Shown here: positions 31,238 to 41,644 of the stretch, piece by piece
Position numbering within the stretch: the first letter of the stretch is position 1
Layout of the letters: each line of letters starts with the position of its first letter
Source of the DNA: Thermoplasmata archaeon
Lineage (GTDB): Archaea; Thermoplasmatota; Thermoplasmata; Thermoplasmatales; Thermoplasmataceae
Direction: 5' to 3'
Assembly (NCBI GenBank): GCA_021802055.1
Contig: JAKAAY010000014.1
Coordinates: 1-42,626, forward strand
Length of the DNA stretch: 42,626 bases
Translations under genes and position numbers: made by a program
Notes under the pieces: generated by a model
Seen by the model: the letters and a program-made list of their open reading frames with translations, nothing else
Told to the model about the DNA's origin: nothing
Databases searched by the model: none

Positions 31238-32512
31238 TCAGAGTATTATTTTCTCCTTGTCGATCATTCTGTAGTCAACCCCGAGAGAGGAGGTCTCGAT
31301 TTCCGAGCCGTTGTACAACTGAACTTTATCCTTTCCGGAGAATACTGCTTCTGTGAACCGGCCAATTCCATCTCCCTTCAGTATCCCACTCCCGCTTGTT
31401 CCAGTGGCGATAACCAGATTCATACTTCTGAAGATGAACGGTGTCTTGTCAATTGTGTTATAGGAATAATAACCGGCCCACTTTGCTGTCACTCTGGCTC
31501 CTTCCAGGATGGGGAAATATGAGTTCGCGATCTGATATATGCTCATGTTGTAGAAGTCATCCTCTGCCTCCGGGTTCTCAGAAAACGAAAAGTCCCTCCC
31601 AATGTCATCGGCCACGCCGACCCAGAAGGATTTTTCCTGGGCCGCGGGCCTGAGGTAAACACCTTCCTTGGGCAGTATAGTGAAGGGGAAAATCCTTTCA
31701 TCTGTAAAGGGCGAGCTTAGCACAACATCCCTGATCTTATCTCCGGATACCTGAAACACCTGCCTTTTCTTGGGCCTGATGTGGCTGTCTATTCCCAGTG
31801 GATCGGTAAGCCCAGTCGTCCAAACGTCGGTGGCCAGAAGATATTGTTCTCCATTTAATTCTCCTTTGTTTGTCTTCAACGACGAAATGGTCTTATCCTG
31901 CCACAGAAAAGGCTCTCCAGGATAATCAAGTGGCTTGACCGGGGAAAGTCTTACCATCTGCACGTCTGTGTTGAAGGAAAAACTGACTCCCAGCTTCCTC
32001 AGTTCTTCATAGTAAAAGTTGCAAACCAGTCCAGGATCAATGATGCCACAGTTCTGCCCCAGGGCAGCAAGTTCGATGTCAGGAAGGTTCATGATGCCGG
32101 AGTTTTCCCCCGCTGGGGAAAGGTTCAGGTAATCCAGGCTTTTGAGGTCCTTTTCATCGTAAAACCTCACTCCTGTCTTCTTTGACAGGGACTCCATATA
32201 TTCGACCCGCTTGTCATGCTTTCCCATGAGGAAGAGATAACCAACGAACTTCATTCCCAGATCGTACTTGTTTTTCTTCTGCACGTCCCTGAAAAACTGC
32301 ATTGTGGAATGGGAAAGTTCGAAATTTATGTCGGATGTGAACAGATCCCGGAAACCCGCGGCACTTCTGGCCGTGTTTCCCTGTGCAATGGTCGGGGCAC
32401 GATCGATTACGGTGATGTCCAGATCAGGGTTGAGTTTCTTTATATAATATGCTGAGGATAGGCCCACAATCCCGGCGCCAATAACAATAAGATCAGGCTT
32501 TGAACCTGTCAT
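31238..32512 (-). CDS. FAD-dependent oxidoreductase of the DAO family (sarcosine/glycine oxidase-like)
   Basis: This 424-residue DAO-superfamily flavoprotein has the N-terminal dinucleotide motif VIGAGIVGLSSAYY (11-24) and the acidic strand end VIDRAPTIAQGNTARSAAGF, typical of amine-oxidising members. Near the C terminus are KWAGYYSYNTIDKTPFI and IATGTSGSGILKGDGIGR, the usual FAD-contacting region. It probably oxidises a secondary or N-methyl amino acid or an alpha-amino/hydroxy acid; the substrate is not identifiable. A GntR/FCD regulator is encoded upstream on the same strand, 89 bases away, and likely controls it. Confidence 0.87.
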   Translation of the reverse strand: MTGSKPDLIVIGAGIVGLSSAYYIKKLNPDLDITVIDRAPTIAQGNTARSAAGFRDLFTSDINFELSHSTMQFFRDVQKKNKYDLGMKFVGYLFLMGKHDKRVEYMESLSKKTGVRFYDEKDLKSLDYLNLSPAGENSGIMNLPDIELAALGQNCGIIDPGLVCNFYYEELRKLGVSFSFNTDVQMVRLSPVKPLDYPGEPFLWQDKTISSLKTNKGELNGEQYLLATDVWTTGLTDPLGIDSHIRPKKRQVFQVSGDKIRDVVLSSPFTDERIFPFTILPKEGVYLRPAAQEKSFWVGVADDIGRDFSFSENPEAEDDFYNMSIYQIANSYFPILEGARVTAKWAGYYSYNTIDKTPFIFRSMNLVIATGTSGSGILKGDGIGRFTEAVFSGKDKVQLYNGSEIETSSLGVDYRMIDKEKIIL

Positions 32513-32529
32513 TCAGGGAAATCTGTAGT

Positions 32530-32575
32530 CTGTTAATAGAAATTCTTATTTTCTGCGCGTGGAGCAATTTAACAG
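32530..32575. promoter_or_regulatory. 7-bp inverted repeat upstream of the DAO oxidoreductase
   Basis: CTGTTAA (32530-32536) and TTAACAG (32569-32575) are perfect reverse complements 32 bases apart. They lie 18 to 63 bases before the ATG at 32512 and flank an AT-rich stretch that could hold the TATA box. This is a candidate regulator site. Confidence 0.3.
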
Positions 32576-32601
32576 GTTCAGCTGCTGAAATCATGCCCAC
32601 T

Positions 32602-33297
32602 CTACTCATAGAACTGCGTAAGAAGGTTCTGCCCGATATAATTTGTAACCAGATTCAGGTGAGCTGTCATCCTTTCCCTTGCAAGGGACCCTTCTCTGTT
32701 CTCAATGGCTTCAAGTATGCGCAAATGCTCGGTGATATCGTCCGCTCTTCTGTCGAAGCTTGTCAGGGAGGTGATCCTGATGATCTTGAGCCGCTTGAGG
32801 ATGTCCTCTGTCATGGTCATGAGCAATTTGTTGCCAGAAGCCCTGACAATAATACGATGGAACTCACCGCTAAGTTCCGCAAACTTAACAGGGCTTGCCT
32901 CTTCCTGCTCCGCAATGCTTGTAAGATGACCCAGAAGGCGCCTCATGGACACGATTTCCACCCTTTCTGCCCTTTCAGCTGCCATGGCAGCGGCCTCTCC
33001 CTCAATGATTCTCCTTACCTCATAGAGGTCAAGAACCTCTTTTCTTGAGAAATTGAAAACGCTGTAATACTTCCCGTTTTTTTCCAGGAGCCTTTCGCCC
33101 TCAAGCTCGACAAGTGCCTGCTTGATGGGTGTCTGACTCATCTTGAGGGAGGCGCAGAGATCATTTATCCTGAGATTTGAACCAGGACGGTAAACACCTG
33201 CAAGCAAACCGTCTAAGACGTATTTGTAGGCAATTTGCATCCTCTTCTTATTTGAATTGGAACCCTCCATCTCCGCGATATGAACGGAAACTGACAT
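32602..33297 (-). CDS. GntR-family transcriptional regulator (FadR/FCD type)
   Basis: This 231-residue protein has an N-terminal GntR winged helix (about 18-82: AGVYRPGSNLRINDLCASLKMS, TPIKQALVELEGERLL) and an all-helical FCD effector domain (about 85-225). H147, H191 and H213 sit where FCD proteins bind a metal ion and an organic acid ligand. This type is common in bacteria and sparse in archaea, so the gene may have come by transfer. The likely target is the downstream DAO oxidoreductase. A TATAG-N6-CTATA repeat overlapping its promoter suggests autoregulation. Confidence 0.88.
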   Translation of the reverse strand: MSVSVHIAEMEGSNSNKKRMQIAYKYVLDGLLAGVYRPGSNLRINDLCASLKMSQTPIKQALVELEGERLLEKNGKYYSVFNFSRKEVLDLYEVRRIIEGEAAAMAAERAERVEIVSMRRLLGHLTSIAEQEEASPVKFAELSGEFHRIIVRASGNKLLMTMTEDILKRLKIIRITSLTSFDRRADDITEHLRILEAIENREGSLARERMTAHLNLVTNYIGQNLLTQFYE

Positions 33298-33318
33298 AAA
33301 ATATTTTTACAACTATAA

Positions 33319-33334
33319 TATAGATGTACCTATA
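33319..33334. promoter_or_regulatory. TATAG-N6-CTATA inverted repeat in the GntR gene promoter
   Basis: TATAG (33319-33323) and CTATA (33330-33334) flank six bases, 22 to 37 bases before the ATG at 33297 and overlapping the AT-rich promoter. It is a candidate GntR operator, but such AT-rich repeats arise easily. Confidence 0.3.
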
Positions 33335-33700
33335 CAATCCATAAAATCACTTTGAGTAAGCCATAACAGCCTTTTGCGGGTAAATATACCGGTGAACATC
33401 CGTTCGGAGTTCAACCGAGCATTCATCGGTAAAATGCCTTTTGCCCGAACTGAACAGGAAGATAACCACTCCGTTACGATCCGCGCAGCTTCAACAGCCA
33501 TAACTCTTTCCTGTCTGGCAGACACCTGGTATATGGGCTTTTTCGATTCTCCAACATCGTAACCATTCGCGCCTTCACAGAACTCTGGCGATATGTTTAC
33601 GTCTTTCCTCAGGGGACCATCAAGGAGTCTTCAAAAAACACACACATTCAATATAAAAAATAAGCTGGAGGAGCCAGTCAATGGCTTCAGAATCAAATTA
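33335..33700. other. Long non-coding stretch between the GntR gene and vat
   Basis: No recognised gene. On the minus strand a frame is open from about 33635 to 33313 without a good start; from a GTG at 33525 it would give 70 residues ending 15 bases before the GntR ATG. I do not recognise it. A short hairpin AGCCA-GTCAA-TGGCT lies near 33672-33686. No tRNA or known RNA was found by eye. Confidence 0.4.
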
Positions 33701-33704
33701 TACA

Positions 33705-33714
33705 CTTTAAATAC
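33705..33714 (+). promoter_or_regulatory. TATA-like box of vat
   Basis: CTTTAAATAC is centred about 25 bases before the ATG at 33735, classic leaderless spacing. The same ten bases occur before hemA. Confidence 0.55.
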
Positions 33715-33734
33715 CTTCTGTTAATATACCAATC

Positions 33735-35969
33735 ATGGTAGGGGAGACTATAGTTTTAAGGGTTGCTGAAGCAAATTCAACTGATCCGGGAATGTCCAGG
33801 GTCAGACTTGACGAGGACTCACGAATTACACTTGGAGCAGAAATAGGAGACGTTGTTGAGATCGAAAAGACCAAAAAGACAGTGGGCAGGGTATTCCGTG
33901 CCCGTCCGGAAGATGAGAACAAGGGCATAGTGCGCATAGACGCTGTAATGAGAAATAACTGTGGCGTTTCCATAGGCGACAAAGTGAAGGTCAGGAGGGT
34001 GAAGGTGGAGGAGGCAAAGAAGATCACTCTGGCGCCAATCATAAGAAAAGATCAGAGGCTGAAGTTCGGTGAGGGAATAGATGAATTTGTCCAGAAGGCA
34101 CTCATCAGAAGGCCCATGCTGGAACAGGACAACATCAGCGTGCCAGGTCTCACCCTGGCAGGGCACTCCGGGCTCCTGTTCAAGGTTGTGAAAACCATTC
34201 CGACAAAGGTTCCGGTTGAAGTTGGGGAGCAGACGAGAATTGAGATCAGAGAGGAACCAGCTTCGGAACTGCTGGAAGACGTATCCAGAATCAGCTACGA
34301 GGATATCGGGGGCCTGTCAGAGCAGCTGGGGAGGGTCAGAGAGATAATCGAACTCCCGCTCAAACACCCTGAACTCTTCGAACGTCTGGGCATACATCCT
34401 CCCAAGGGAGTACTGCTATTCGGCCCTCCCGGTACAGGTAAGACCCTCATAGCCAGGGCAGTTGCAAATGAGACGGGAGCCAACTTCATATCCATAAACG
34501 GCCCGGAAATAATGAGTAAATACTACGGACAGAGTGAGCAGAAGCTAAGGGAGATATTCACAAAGGCCGAGGAGACGGAGCCTTCCATAATCTTCATTGA
34601 CGAGATCGATTCCATTGCCCCCAAGAGGGAGGAAGTTCAGGGTGAAGTGGAAAGACGGGTTGTTGCACAGCTCCTTACCCTGATGGACGGGCTCAAGGAG
34701 AGGGGGCACGTGATAGTGATCGCTGCCACCAACAGGATTGAGGCCGTTGATCCTGCCCTGAGAAGGCCAGGCAGATTTGACCGGGAGATCAATATCGGTG
34801 TCCCGAGCAAGAATGGGAGGAAGGAAATCCTTGCCATACATTCGAGAGGTATGCCTCTGGGCATGGACGAGCAGACAAAGAACCAGTTCCTTGACCAGAT
34901 AGCGGACCTGACGTACGGGTTCGTCGGAGCGGATCTTGCTGCGTTAGCCAGGGAAAGTGCCATGAATGCACTCAGGCGTTATCTCCCACAGATTGACCTG
35001 GATAAGCCCATACCAACCGAGGTGCTTGAGAAGATGCAGGTCACGGATTCGGACTTTATGGAAGCATTGAAGTCCATTGAGCCAAGCAGCCTCAGGGAGG
35101 TTACCGCAGAGATACCCAATGTCAGATGGGAAGACATAGGCGGTCTCGAAGAGGTAAAGTCTGAACTGAGGGAGGCAGTCGAGCTCCCGCTTCTTAAGCC
35201 TGAGGCTTTCAAGAGGCTTGGGATCAGGGCACCCAAAGGGTTCGTCCTCTATGGCCCACCGGGCGTGGGAAAAACCATGCTTGCAAAGGCCGTTGCCACC
35301 GAAAGCAAGGCAAACTTCATCTCCGTCAAGGGACCAGAAGTGCTTAGCAAATGGGTTGGAGAGAGCGAGAAGGCAGTCAGGGAGATATTCAAGAAGGCAA
35401 AGCAGGTGGCTCCATGCATAGTGTTCCTGGACGAAATAGACTCAATAGCCCCAAGGAGGGGCAGCTACGGCGATTCAGGCGTAACAGAGAGGATAGTGAA
35501 CCAGCTCCTGACGTCGCTGGATGGCATAGAGGTCCTTCAGGGTGTTGTGGTTATAGCTGCAACCAACAGGCCAGACATACTTGACAACGCTCTCCTGAGA
35601 GCAGGCAGGTTTGACAAGCTCATATTCATACCTGCACCCGACAAGGACAGCAGGAAGAAGATCCTTGAGGTGCACACAGCCAAGATGCCACTCTCAAAGG
35701 ACGTGGATCTGGAGGTCCTGGCCGAGGAGACGGAGGGATACGTGGGTTCAGATCTGGAGAATCTCTGCAGGGAAGGCGGAATGATGGCATTCAGGGAGAA
35801 CCCAGAAGCTACCGAGGTCAAGCAGAAGCATTTCGTGGCAGCACTGAAAAACATAAAACCGTCAGTGGATCAGGAAGTGATCAAGTTCTACCATGGAATA
35901 TCAAAAAACCTTGGCAGGACCGTGAGAGAGAGGAAGAAAGAGGTTGAGGATCTCGGGCTTTATCAATAG
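33735..35969 (+). CDS. vat: VAT, Cdc48/p97-type double AAA ATPase
   Basis: This 744-residue protein is almost exactly the length of Thermoplasma VAT (VCP-like ATPase of Thermoplasma). It has an N domain (1-180, double-psi barrel: [18 protein letters not shown]), then D1 with Walker A GPPGTGKT (230-237) and Walker B IIFIDEID, and D2 with Walker A GPPGVGKT (507-514) and [11 protein letters not shown] is a hexameric unfoldase that can feed substrates to the proteasome. The terminal segment (DLGLYQ) ends in hydrophobic-tyrosine-residue (LYQ) rather than a perfect HbYX. A PRC-barrel protein gene follows with its own promoter. Confidence 0.97.
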   Translation: MVGETIVLRVAEANSTDPGMSRVRLDEDSRITLGAEIGDVVEIEKTKKTVGRVFRARPEDENKGIVRIDAVMRNNCGVSIGDKVKVRRVKVEEAKKITLAPIIRKDQRLKFGEGIDEFVQKALIRRPMLEQDNISVPGLTLAGHSGLLFKVVKTIPTKVPVEVGEQTRIEIREEPASELLEDVSRISYEDIGGLSEQLGRVREIIELPLKHPELFERLGIHPPKGVLLFGPPGTGKTLIARAVANETGANFISINGPEIMSKYYGQSEQKLREIFTKAEETEPSIIFIDEIDSIAPKREEVQGEVERRVVAQLLTLMDGLKERGHVIVIAATNRIEAVDPALRRPGRFDREINIGVPSKNGRKEILAIHSRGMPLGMDEQTKNQFLDQIADLTYGFVGADLAALARESAMNALRRYLPQIDLDKPIPTEVLEKMQVTDSDFMEALKSIEPSSLREVTAEIPNVRWEDIGGLEEVKSELREAVELPLLKPEAFKRLGIRAPKGFVLYGPPGVGKTMLAKAVATESKANFISVKGPEVLSKWVGESEKAVREIFKKAKQVAPCIVFLDEIDSIAPRRGSYGDSGVTERIVNQLLTSLDGIEVLQGVVVIAATNRPDILDNALLRAGRFDKLIFIPAPDKDSRKKILEVHTAKMPLSKDVDLEVLAEETEGYVGSDLENLCREGGMMAFRENPEATEVKQKHFVAALKNIKPSVDQEVIKFYHGISKNLGRTVRERKKEVEDLGLYQ

Positions 35970-35976
35970 CCTGGGA

Positions 35977-35986
35977 ACTTTTATTA
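35977..35986 (+). promoter_or_regulatory. TATA-like box of the PRC-barrel gene
   Basis: ACTTTTATTA is centred about 28 bases before the ATG at 36010. It makes the upstream in-frame ATGs (35944, 35986) poor start candidates. Confidence 0.45.
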
Positions 35987-36009
35987 TGTCACCGGAGATT
36001 GTTAAGACC

Positions 36010-36267
36010 ATGAAAAAATTCATGTTTGACCTTATCTCAATGGATGTCGTAGCCAATACCGGTCAGAGAATAGGAAAAGTGGCAGACTTCGTATTCGACA
36101 CCGACCGCGGCCAGATTACCAAGCTCATCGTGCATCCTGAAAAAACCGAGCCCGTCAAGGACATACCAAAGGATGAAAATGGAGCTTATGTTTTCCCCAT
36201 CAACAGTGTAATTTCACTTGAGGACGTGGTCGTCATAGACCTGAGGAAAAAACAGATCACGCAGTAA
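36010..36267 (+). CDS. PRC-barrel domain protein
   Basis: This small protein (85 residues from the ATG at 36010) is a single PRC-barrel: [21 protein letters not shown], then beta strands [28 protein letters not shown]. Stand-alone PRC-barrel proteins are common in Euryarchaeota. They are thought to bind RNA or protein partners, and archaeal homologues have been linked to cell division (CdpB-type); the role here is not established. The start choice rests on the TATA-like box. The last 11 bases overlap the end of the convergent aRF1 gene. Confidence 0.8.
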   Translation: MKKFMFDLISMDVVANTGQRIGKVADFVFDTDRGQITKLIVHPEKTEPVKDIPKDENGAYVFPINSVISLEDVVVIDLRKKQITQ

Positions 36268-37495
36268 CACTGTCCGATACGTAGCGTAAAGTTCCTGCTA
36301 TGCCGCCAAAAGCCTTCTTGAGGAGCTTTCCCTCTTCTGATTCTTCTGAGATGAATTCCACTTTTGCGCCGGATTCCTCAGCCAGCTTGAATATAAATTC
36401 GACAACGTCCTCATGTTCTTCGACCTTCAGAGGGCCGCCACACTTGGGACAAGATACTGGTGATAAATCTCCAGCTCCCTTTGTCTCGTTACCGCAGTTC
36501 TGGCATATGTACGTCTGATGCGACTTGTCCAGCCCCTCCGAAACAAGCACAGTGTCGATCCTCTTTCCTCTCAGGGCCTGAATAACGGCACTTTCTCCAT
36601 ATATTCCAAGGCCCCCGTCTGGTTTCTTGATCTCCATCATGAACCTGTTGATCAGGTCTTTTTCCCTTGAAATCTGCATATCCTTGATTGCACCAGATGC
36701 CTTTTCTACGAGCTCCCTGAGGCCTGTCTCATCGGTGTAGCCCAGATCGAAAGGATCCGCAACCTTCTGCTTAAGTTCATTTCTGAGGTAGTCCTTTTCA
36801 AGGAAATAGTTCTTTGTAGCCCCTGGTCCTCCCACAAAGATTGCCTTCATGTCCCTGATCTTTGGCATGAACGCCTCATTAGCGGCATTTCCCACCTTTT
36901 TGAAGAATTCATGCGCAGCAATCTCGATGAGTCTTTCATATCGTCGTGAGGACTGCCCTCCCTGGTGATGTTTGCTGGGTACAAGCGATTGCTCATTGAG
37001 TATGGGCTGTATGACTGTTCCGTTCAGGAGGCCAAGGGTGGCTTCCTTACGGTCTATGACAATCAGTCCGTAAATTTCCTTGTTTTCAAGCTGGACCCTG
37101 AGCTGATCCAGGTGGAAGACAGAATCGCATTTGTAGGAGAAAGTCTGGATGGGTTCCGGAGGCTCAACGATCTTGGTGAACATTTCTGTCTGGTCGCCTC
37201 TTGTAGCCACATGACCCACAAAAAATACCAGCCCGGTCGGAGGAGTGGTCTTGTAATATTTCAGCCTGGACATGATGGACTCTATGGCTGCCAGAACGTT
37301 CTTCCTGGTCGACTTTGATTTGATGTTTGATGAGGTAGAATACTCCTCCCTGAGATACTGGATCACGTCATAAATCTGCTTTTCAGGAGGAATGTAGAGC
37401 GATATGAGTTCAGTACCTCTGCCCCTCTGTTCAGCGATCTCAGTGATCGCCTTCTTGAACTCATACTTCCTCATCTGGACATCGTCTTCGGCCAT
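36257..37495 (-). CDS. prf1: Peptide chain release factor aRF1
   Basis: This 412-residue archaeal class-1 release factor recognises all three stop codons and triggers peptide release. Visible motifs are NIKS (57-60) and Y-x-C-x-x-x-F (YKCDSVF, 121-127) for stop codon reading, and GGQ (179-181) in KHHQGGQSS for peptidyl-tRNA hydrolysis. The C domain contains a zinc-ribbon-like pair (CQNCG and CPKCG). The start ATG lies about 26 bases after the box GATTAAATATC (minus strand, about 37516-37526). The gene is divergent from pyrH with only 47 bases between the starts. Confidence 0.97.
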   Translation of the reverse strand: MAEDDVQMRKYEFKKAITEIAEQRGRGTELISLYIPPEKQIYDVIQYLREEYSTSSNIKSKSTRKNVLAAIESIMSRLKYYKTTPPTGLVFFVGHVATRGDQTEMFTKIVEPPEPIQTFSYKCDSVFHLDQLRVQLENKEIYGLIVIDRKEATLGLLNGTVIQPILNEQSLVPSKHHQGGQSSRRYERLIEIAAHEFFKKVGNAANEAFMPKIRDMKAIFVGGPGATKNYFLEKDYLRNELKQKVADPFDLGYTDETGLRELVEKASGAIKDMQISREKDLINRFMMEIKKPDGGLGIYGESAVIQALRGKRIDTVLVSEGLDKSHQTYICQNCGNETKGAGDLSPVSCPKCGGPLKVEEHEDVVEFIFKLAEESGAKVEFISEESEEGKLLKKAFGGIAGTLRYVSDSVTA

Positions 37496-37506
37496 TTCAA
37501 TAGAAA

Positions 37507-37526
37507 GTTTATAATGATATTTAATC
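37507..37526. promoter_or_regulatory. Shared divergent promoter of prf1 and pyrH
   Basis: The 47-base gap contains GTTTATAAT (37507-37515) and GATATTTAATCC (37516-37527). Read leftward, TTAAATATC is centred about 26 bases before the prf1 ATG; read rightward, TTTATAAT is about 31 bases before the pyrH ATG. The two promoters must share DNA. Confidence 0.45.
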
Positions 37527-37542
37527 CTATTCTGGTGAAAAT

Positions 37543-38220
37543 ATGGTGCGGGTAGTTATTTCTCTTGGTGGATCGATTATCTCCGATGATCCATTGAATT
37601 TTGATCTCATCAGGACCTTTGTCCGGAAAATGGAAAGCATTGATAACCTGGAGAAACTCGGCGTGGTGGTGGGCGGGGGAAAACTTGCAAGGGCATACAT
37701 CGAGAAGCTGAGATCATTTGGCGTCAACGAGCACATCCTTGACGAGATCGGGATAAATGCGACCAGAATGAACGCCCTGGCTGTGAGTTCCTTTTTCTCC
37801 GATTCAAACACAAAGATACCCGAAACTATAAACGATGCCGTGGAGCTTATGAAATCCTACAGATTCGTGGTTATGGGCGGAACAGAACCTGGACATACCA
37901 CGGATACAGTTTCAGCTCTGTTTGCTGAAAGGATGGGTGCTAAGCTGTTAATCAACGGGACTTCCGTGGATGGAGTCTACACTGCTGATCCAAGGAAGAT
38001 TGGAAATGCGGCAAAAATACCTGCGATGTCATATGGCGATGCCATTAAACTGGCGACCCAAAGCTCCATAGGTGCAGGTCCCAGCGTTTTCATGGACATC
38101 ACATCGCTTAACATTGCAAGGCGATCGGGGATAAAGGTCTACGTCATAGACGGGCGGAAGACAGACGAATACAGAGAAATCATTGACGGGGGAAAGACTT
38201 CAGGAACCGTTATCTCCTGA
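37543..38220 (+). CDS. pyrH: UMP kinase
   Basis: This 225-residue amino-acid-kinase-fold UMP kinase of the archaeal type phosphorylates UMP to UDP with ATP. Motifs are ISLGGSIIS (6-14), [21 protein letters not shown] (UMP site), [14 protein letters not shown] and [11 protein letters not shown]. The length agrees with archaeal homologues. It is divergent from prf1 and its last 21 bases overlap the end of convergent ileS. Confidence 0.95.
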   Translation: MVRVVISLGGSIISDDPLNFDLIRTFVRKMESIDNLEKLGVVVGGGKLARAYIEKLRSFGVNEHILDEIGINATRMNALAVSSFFSDSNTKIPETINDAVELMKSYRFVVMGGTEPGHTTDTVSALFAERMGAKLLINGTSVDGVYTADPRKIGNAAKIPAMSYGDAIKLATQSSIGAGPSVFMDITSLNIARRSGIKVYVIDGRKTDEYREIIDGGKTSGTVIS

Positions 38221-41200
38221 GCTCTGGAGAGCCAGGACTTCTATTTTTAGTGTCTCGCCGTCTATGTCCATCTCTTTCTGACCGGGTGTTTTCACATCCC
38301 TCAGTTCCTCAGCCAGCGTTTCGGTTTTTATGAGCTCCATGTGCCTCCCTATGGCATCGATGATGCTCTCTGATCCTCCGTAGTTTACCACAATTTTCTG
38401 GTCGTATTTCAGGTCAAGCTCCTTCCTGAGCACCTGTATGCGCCTTATGACTTCCCTGGACAGGCCGATGCTTAGGAGAGAGCTATCCAGCCTGGTATCG
38501 ACGAAGACTTCAACGCCTGCTCTAGGCTCTGAAGCACTCGAATACTCTGTCAGGGTGGTTTCAGCCAGGGTCACGGAGTCTGGAGGAAGATCAACATCAT
38601 TAAATTTCAGAGGCTTTCCAGAATGCATGGCCGCAGCTATTTCTGCAGGGTCGGTTTTTTCAACGTATTGCAGAAACTCTGGAAACCTGGATTTGAGCGC
38701 AGGGGCGGCCACCTCCCTGGAAACAATGACTTTCGGCCTTACCGGTCTCTGATCCTTGGTTATTACTCTGACCTCAACAGAATTCAATTCACTGCCAATG
38801 GCTGCAAGCGTGCTTTCATCAATGGGTGTCTGGCTATGGATCAATATCATCGCCACAGGTTGCCTGCCCTTTATCTTCGCTGCCTGCCTGGCCCTTCTCA
38901 CACACTCCATGACGGCGTATGCCTTACGCATCTCCTCTTCAAGCTTCCCGTCGATCCGCCCTTTATCAACGGCAGGAAACTTCTCAAGATGGACGCTCCT
39001 GCTTCCAGGGTGAAGTTTCAGGTAGAGAAAATCTGCAAAAAAAGGCGTCATTGGCGCCATCATCCTCAATATCATATCGAGAACAAAGTAGAGTGAACTG
39101 TATGCCTCCTTCTTTTCCTTATTGTAATTGGAGTCCCAGAACCTCTCCCTTGAAAGACGAAGATAAACGTTGGAGAGCTCATCCACGAAACCTTCAATCT
39201 CCTTGAAGGCCAGATGTGGCATATAGGAATCAAGATATTGAGTGACCTTATCCACCACGGTGTTCGCCCTGGAGACAATCCATCGGTCAAGATTGTTGGA
39301 AAGCGGTCCCAGTGCATTATATTTGAATCTGTCCAGGTTTGCGTTTGACGCAAAGAAAGAATAGACATTAAGCAATGTGTATAGGGTTCTCCTTGAGATC
39401 TCGGTTATGAACTTTCTGTCTATGTTCCTGGTCTTCCATGGGACGCCCACAAGGAAGAACAGTCTCACTGCATCGCCTCCAAACTCATCTATTAATTCCC
39501 TGGCCAGGACAGTATTCCCGAGACTTTTGCTCATCTTGCGTCCGCGTTCATCCAGGATCATATCTATGGTCAGGACGTTTGAATAGGCGGGCTTCCCGAA
39601 GAGGAGCGAGGATATCACATGCAGCACATAGTACCATCCCCTGGTCTGGTCTATGGCCTCGCTTATGAAGTCCACAGGTAGACCCTCATCAGGGTTGAAT
39701 GAACCCTCAAATGGATAGTGCATTGCAGCGTAAGTGGCACTGCCGGAGTCAAACCATGTGTCTATCACGTACGGCTCCCTGACCATATCAGATCCGCACT
39801 CCCTGCACTTCAGGGTAACCCGGTCAATGAATGGCCGGTGTAGATCCTCGAGTTTCCTGTTTGTCTCTGTTTCGATCTCCTTTGCGCTTCCTATGGCCCT
39901 GTAATGATCATTTTTGCATCTCCAGACAGGAAGGGGTGTACCCCAGTACCTGTTTCTGCTCAGAGACCAGTCTTTGGCTTCCCTGAGAAAATTACCAAAC
40001 CTGCCCTCCCTTAGAGAGTCTGGCACCCAGTTAATTTTCTCGTTATTGTTCACCAGTAAGTCCCTGAACCTGGATACACGTATGAACCAGGTTTCAAGTG
40101 GGTAGTACAGGAGTGGAGTATGGCATCTGTAGCAAAATGGATAGGTGTGTTCTATCTTCTCACTCCTGAAAAGGAGTCCGTTTTTCTTCAGGTATAGTAT
40201 AATCTCAGGATCTGCATCCTTGACAAACATTCCATACCACGGGAGTTTCTCAGAGGAAAACAGGCCAGTCTGATCCACAGGATTCACGATCTCCACATCT
40301 TCTCTCTTTCCGACATCGAAATCATCCGCTCCGAATGCAGGAGCTATGTGGACAATGCCTGTTCCTTCCTCAAGCCCGACGAACGTCGCTGAAACAATCT
40401 TTAGTGTTCTCCCTGGCAAAGGCAGTATCGGTATTAGTTGAAAGTACTCCTTTCCAACCAGATCGCTTCCCTTCAACTCCCCGATGATCTTGGAGTCATA
40501 GCCAAACAAACTCCCCGCTTTCTCCTTTAAGACAACATATTCTCTGTTCGCCTTTTCGACTACCACATAGGTGAAATCAGGGTTAACGGCAAGGAACATG
40601 TTAGAGGGGAGCGTCCATGGGGTGGTTGTCCATACAAGGTAATACCGGTTTGGGCGATCTACAGCCTTAAATTCCACATATACGGAGGGATCTTTCGTTT
40701 CTTTGTATCCCTGCGCTACCTCATGAGAGGCCAGGGGCGTTCCACATCTGGGGCAATAAGGAACGATCTTGAAGTCCTTTTCCAGCAAGTGCCTGTCGAA
40801 GAAGGTCTTAAGGGCCCACCACTCACTCTCCATGTAATCACGTTTGAGCGTTACGTATGAGGCTTTCTGATCAACCGAGTAGCCCAGGCTGGACTGGACA
40901 ATCGACCATTCATCAATGTAGGTGAAAACGCTATCCCTGCAGTAAGCGTTAAATTTTTCGATGCCTATGGCCTCAATATCCTTCTTGCTCTTTATCCCGA
41001 ACGACTTCTCAGCCTGTAGTTCCACGGGTAGCCCGTGACAATCCCATCCTCCCGTGCGGCGCCTCACGCTGAAGCCTTTCATAGTTTTGTATCTGAGGAA
41101 AATGTCCTTCATGGTGATCGTCATGGCGTGGCCGACGTGTGGCCTCCCATTGGCAGTGGGCGGACCTTCAAGGAACGTAAACACTGGTCCTTTTGGGTTC

Positions 41201-41313
41201 TGCTCCATTACTTCTTTTATGATCCCGCTATCCTGCCAGTGCTTCAGGATATCTCTGTTTATTCCAGCCAGTGACTCATTGGTGTTAACCGAACTATAGG
41301 CAGGTCCAGACAT
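38200..41313 (-). CDS. ileS: Isoleucyl-tRNA synthetase
   Basis: This 1037-residue class Ia synthetase has the HIGH motif as HVGH (59-62) in [14 protein letters not shown] and KMSKS at 593-597. The inserted editing domain sits between (TTPWTLPSN and the [15 protein letters not shown] segment). Zinc-type knuckles CPRC and CRECG are also present. The C-terminal anticodon-binding and accessory region is of the archaeal/eukaryotic type. A TATA-like box (minus strand, about 41337-41346) sits about 29 bases before the ATG. The stop end overlaps pyrH by 21 bases. Confidence 0.97.
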   Translation of the reverse strand: MSGPAYSSVNTNESLAGINRDILKHWQDSGIIKEVMEQNPKGPVFTFLEGPPTANGRPHVGHAMTITMKDIFLRYKTMKGFSVRRRTGGWDCHGLPVELQAEKSFGIKSKKDIEAIGIEKFNAYCRDSVFTYIDEWSIVQSSLGYSVDQKASYVTLKRDYMESEWWALKTFFDRHLLEKDFKIVPYCPRCGTPLASHEVAQGYKETKDPSVYVEFKAVDRPNRYYLVWTTTPWTLPSNMFLAVNPDFTYVVVEKANREYVVLKEKAGSLFGYDSKIIGELKGSDLVGKEYFQLIPILPLPGRTLKIVSATFVGLEEGTGIVHIAPAFGADDFDVGKREDVEIVNPVDQTGLFSSEKLPWYGMFVKDADPEIILYLKKNGLLFRSEKIEHTYPFCYRCHTPLLYYPLETWFIRVSRFRDLLVNNNEKINWVPDSLREGRFGNFLREAKDWSLSRNRYWGTPLPVWRCKNDHYRAIGSAKEIETETNRKLEDLHRPFIDRVTLKCRECGSDMVREPYVIDTWFDSGSATYAAMHYPFEGSFNPDEGLPVDFISEAIDQTRGWYYVLHVISSLLFGKPAYSNVLTIDMILDERGRKMSKSLGNTVLARELIDEFGGDAVRLFFLVGVPWKTRNIDRKFITEISRRTLYTLLNVYSFFASNANLDRFKYNALGPLSNNLDRWIVSRANTVVDKVTQYLDSYMPHLAFKEIEGFVDELSNVYLRLSRERFWDSNYNKEKKEAYSSLYFVLDMILRMMAPMTPFFADFLYLKLHPGSRSVHLEKFPAVDKGRIDGKLEEEMRKAYAVMECVRRARQAAKIKGRQPVAMILIHSQTPIDESTLAAIGSELNSVEVRVITKDQRPVRPKVIVSREVAAPALKSRFPEFLQYVEKTDPAEIAAAMHSGKPLKFNDVDLPPDSVTLAETTLTEYSSASEPRAGVEVFVDTRLDSSLLSIGLSREVIRRIQVLRKELDLKYDQKIVVNYGGSESIIDAIGRHMELIKTETLAEELRDVKTPGQKEMDIDGETLKIEVLALQSSGDNGS

Positions 41314-41336
41314 GGAAGCCTGTGATTATGCAATGT

Positions 41337-41346
41337 GCTATTTATC
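41337..41346 (-). promoter_or_regulatory. TATA-like box of ileS
   Basis: On the minus strand GATAAATAGC is centred about 29 bases before the ileS ATG. Confidence 0.45.
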
Positions 41347-41610
41347 TTTTGTTTGGCAGATTCTATGACAATTCTGCAGCTCTTCCCATGAATTTTCCTG
41401 GGCCAGCAGATTTATGTCAACATGTAAGAGAGATGAATAAAAACAGGATGTTGTAAGGATCTTACGGAGTAACTGATTCGGTTTGAGCGCATGATGATCC
41501 CTCCCCACCGACAAGGTAAGATGCCAGCGATTTTTACTCTCAAGGTATTTTGCCAGGTCAAACCGATTGAAAACTTTGAGGCTATCCTTTTTCTTGCCGT
41601 CTCACTGACA
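41347..41610. other. Non-coding stretch between ileS and the methyltransferase
   Basis: No gene recognised. It holds a short hairpin GTAAG-GAT-CTTAC (about 41452-41464), and CCCTCCCCACC near 41502-41512, faintly like the element end at 6064. No tRNA was found by eye. Confidence 0.35.
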
Positions 41611-41615
41611 AAAGG

Positions 41616-41622
41616 TATTTAT
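41616..41622 (+). promoter_or_regulatory. TATA-like box of the methyltransferase gene
   Basis: TATTTAT is centred about 26 bases before the ATG at 41645 but only about 14 before the ATG at 41633, which supports the shorter start. Confidence 0.45.
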
Positions 41623-41644
41623 CATTCACACAATGAGATTGATT

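Noticed and set aside
33374-33562. Rightward 62-residue open frame before vat
   Set aside because: No promoter box, no recognisable domain, and it lies opposite an equally open frame; not enough to call a gene.
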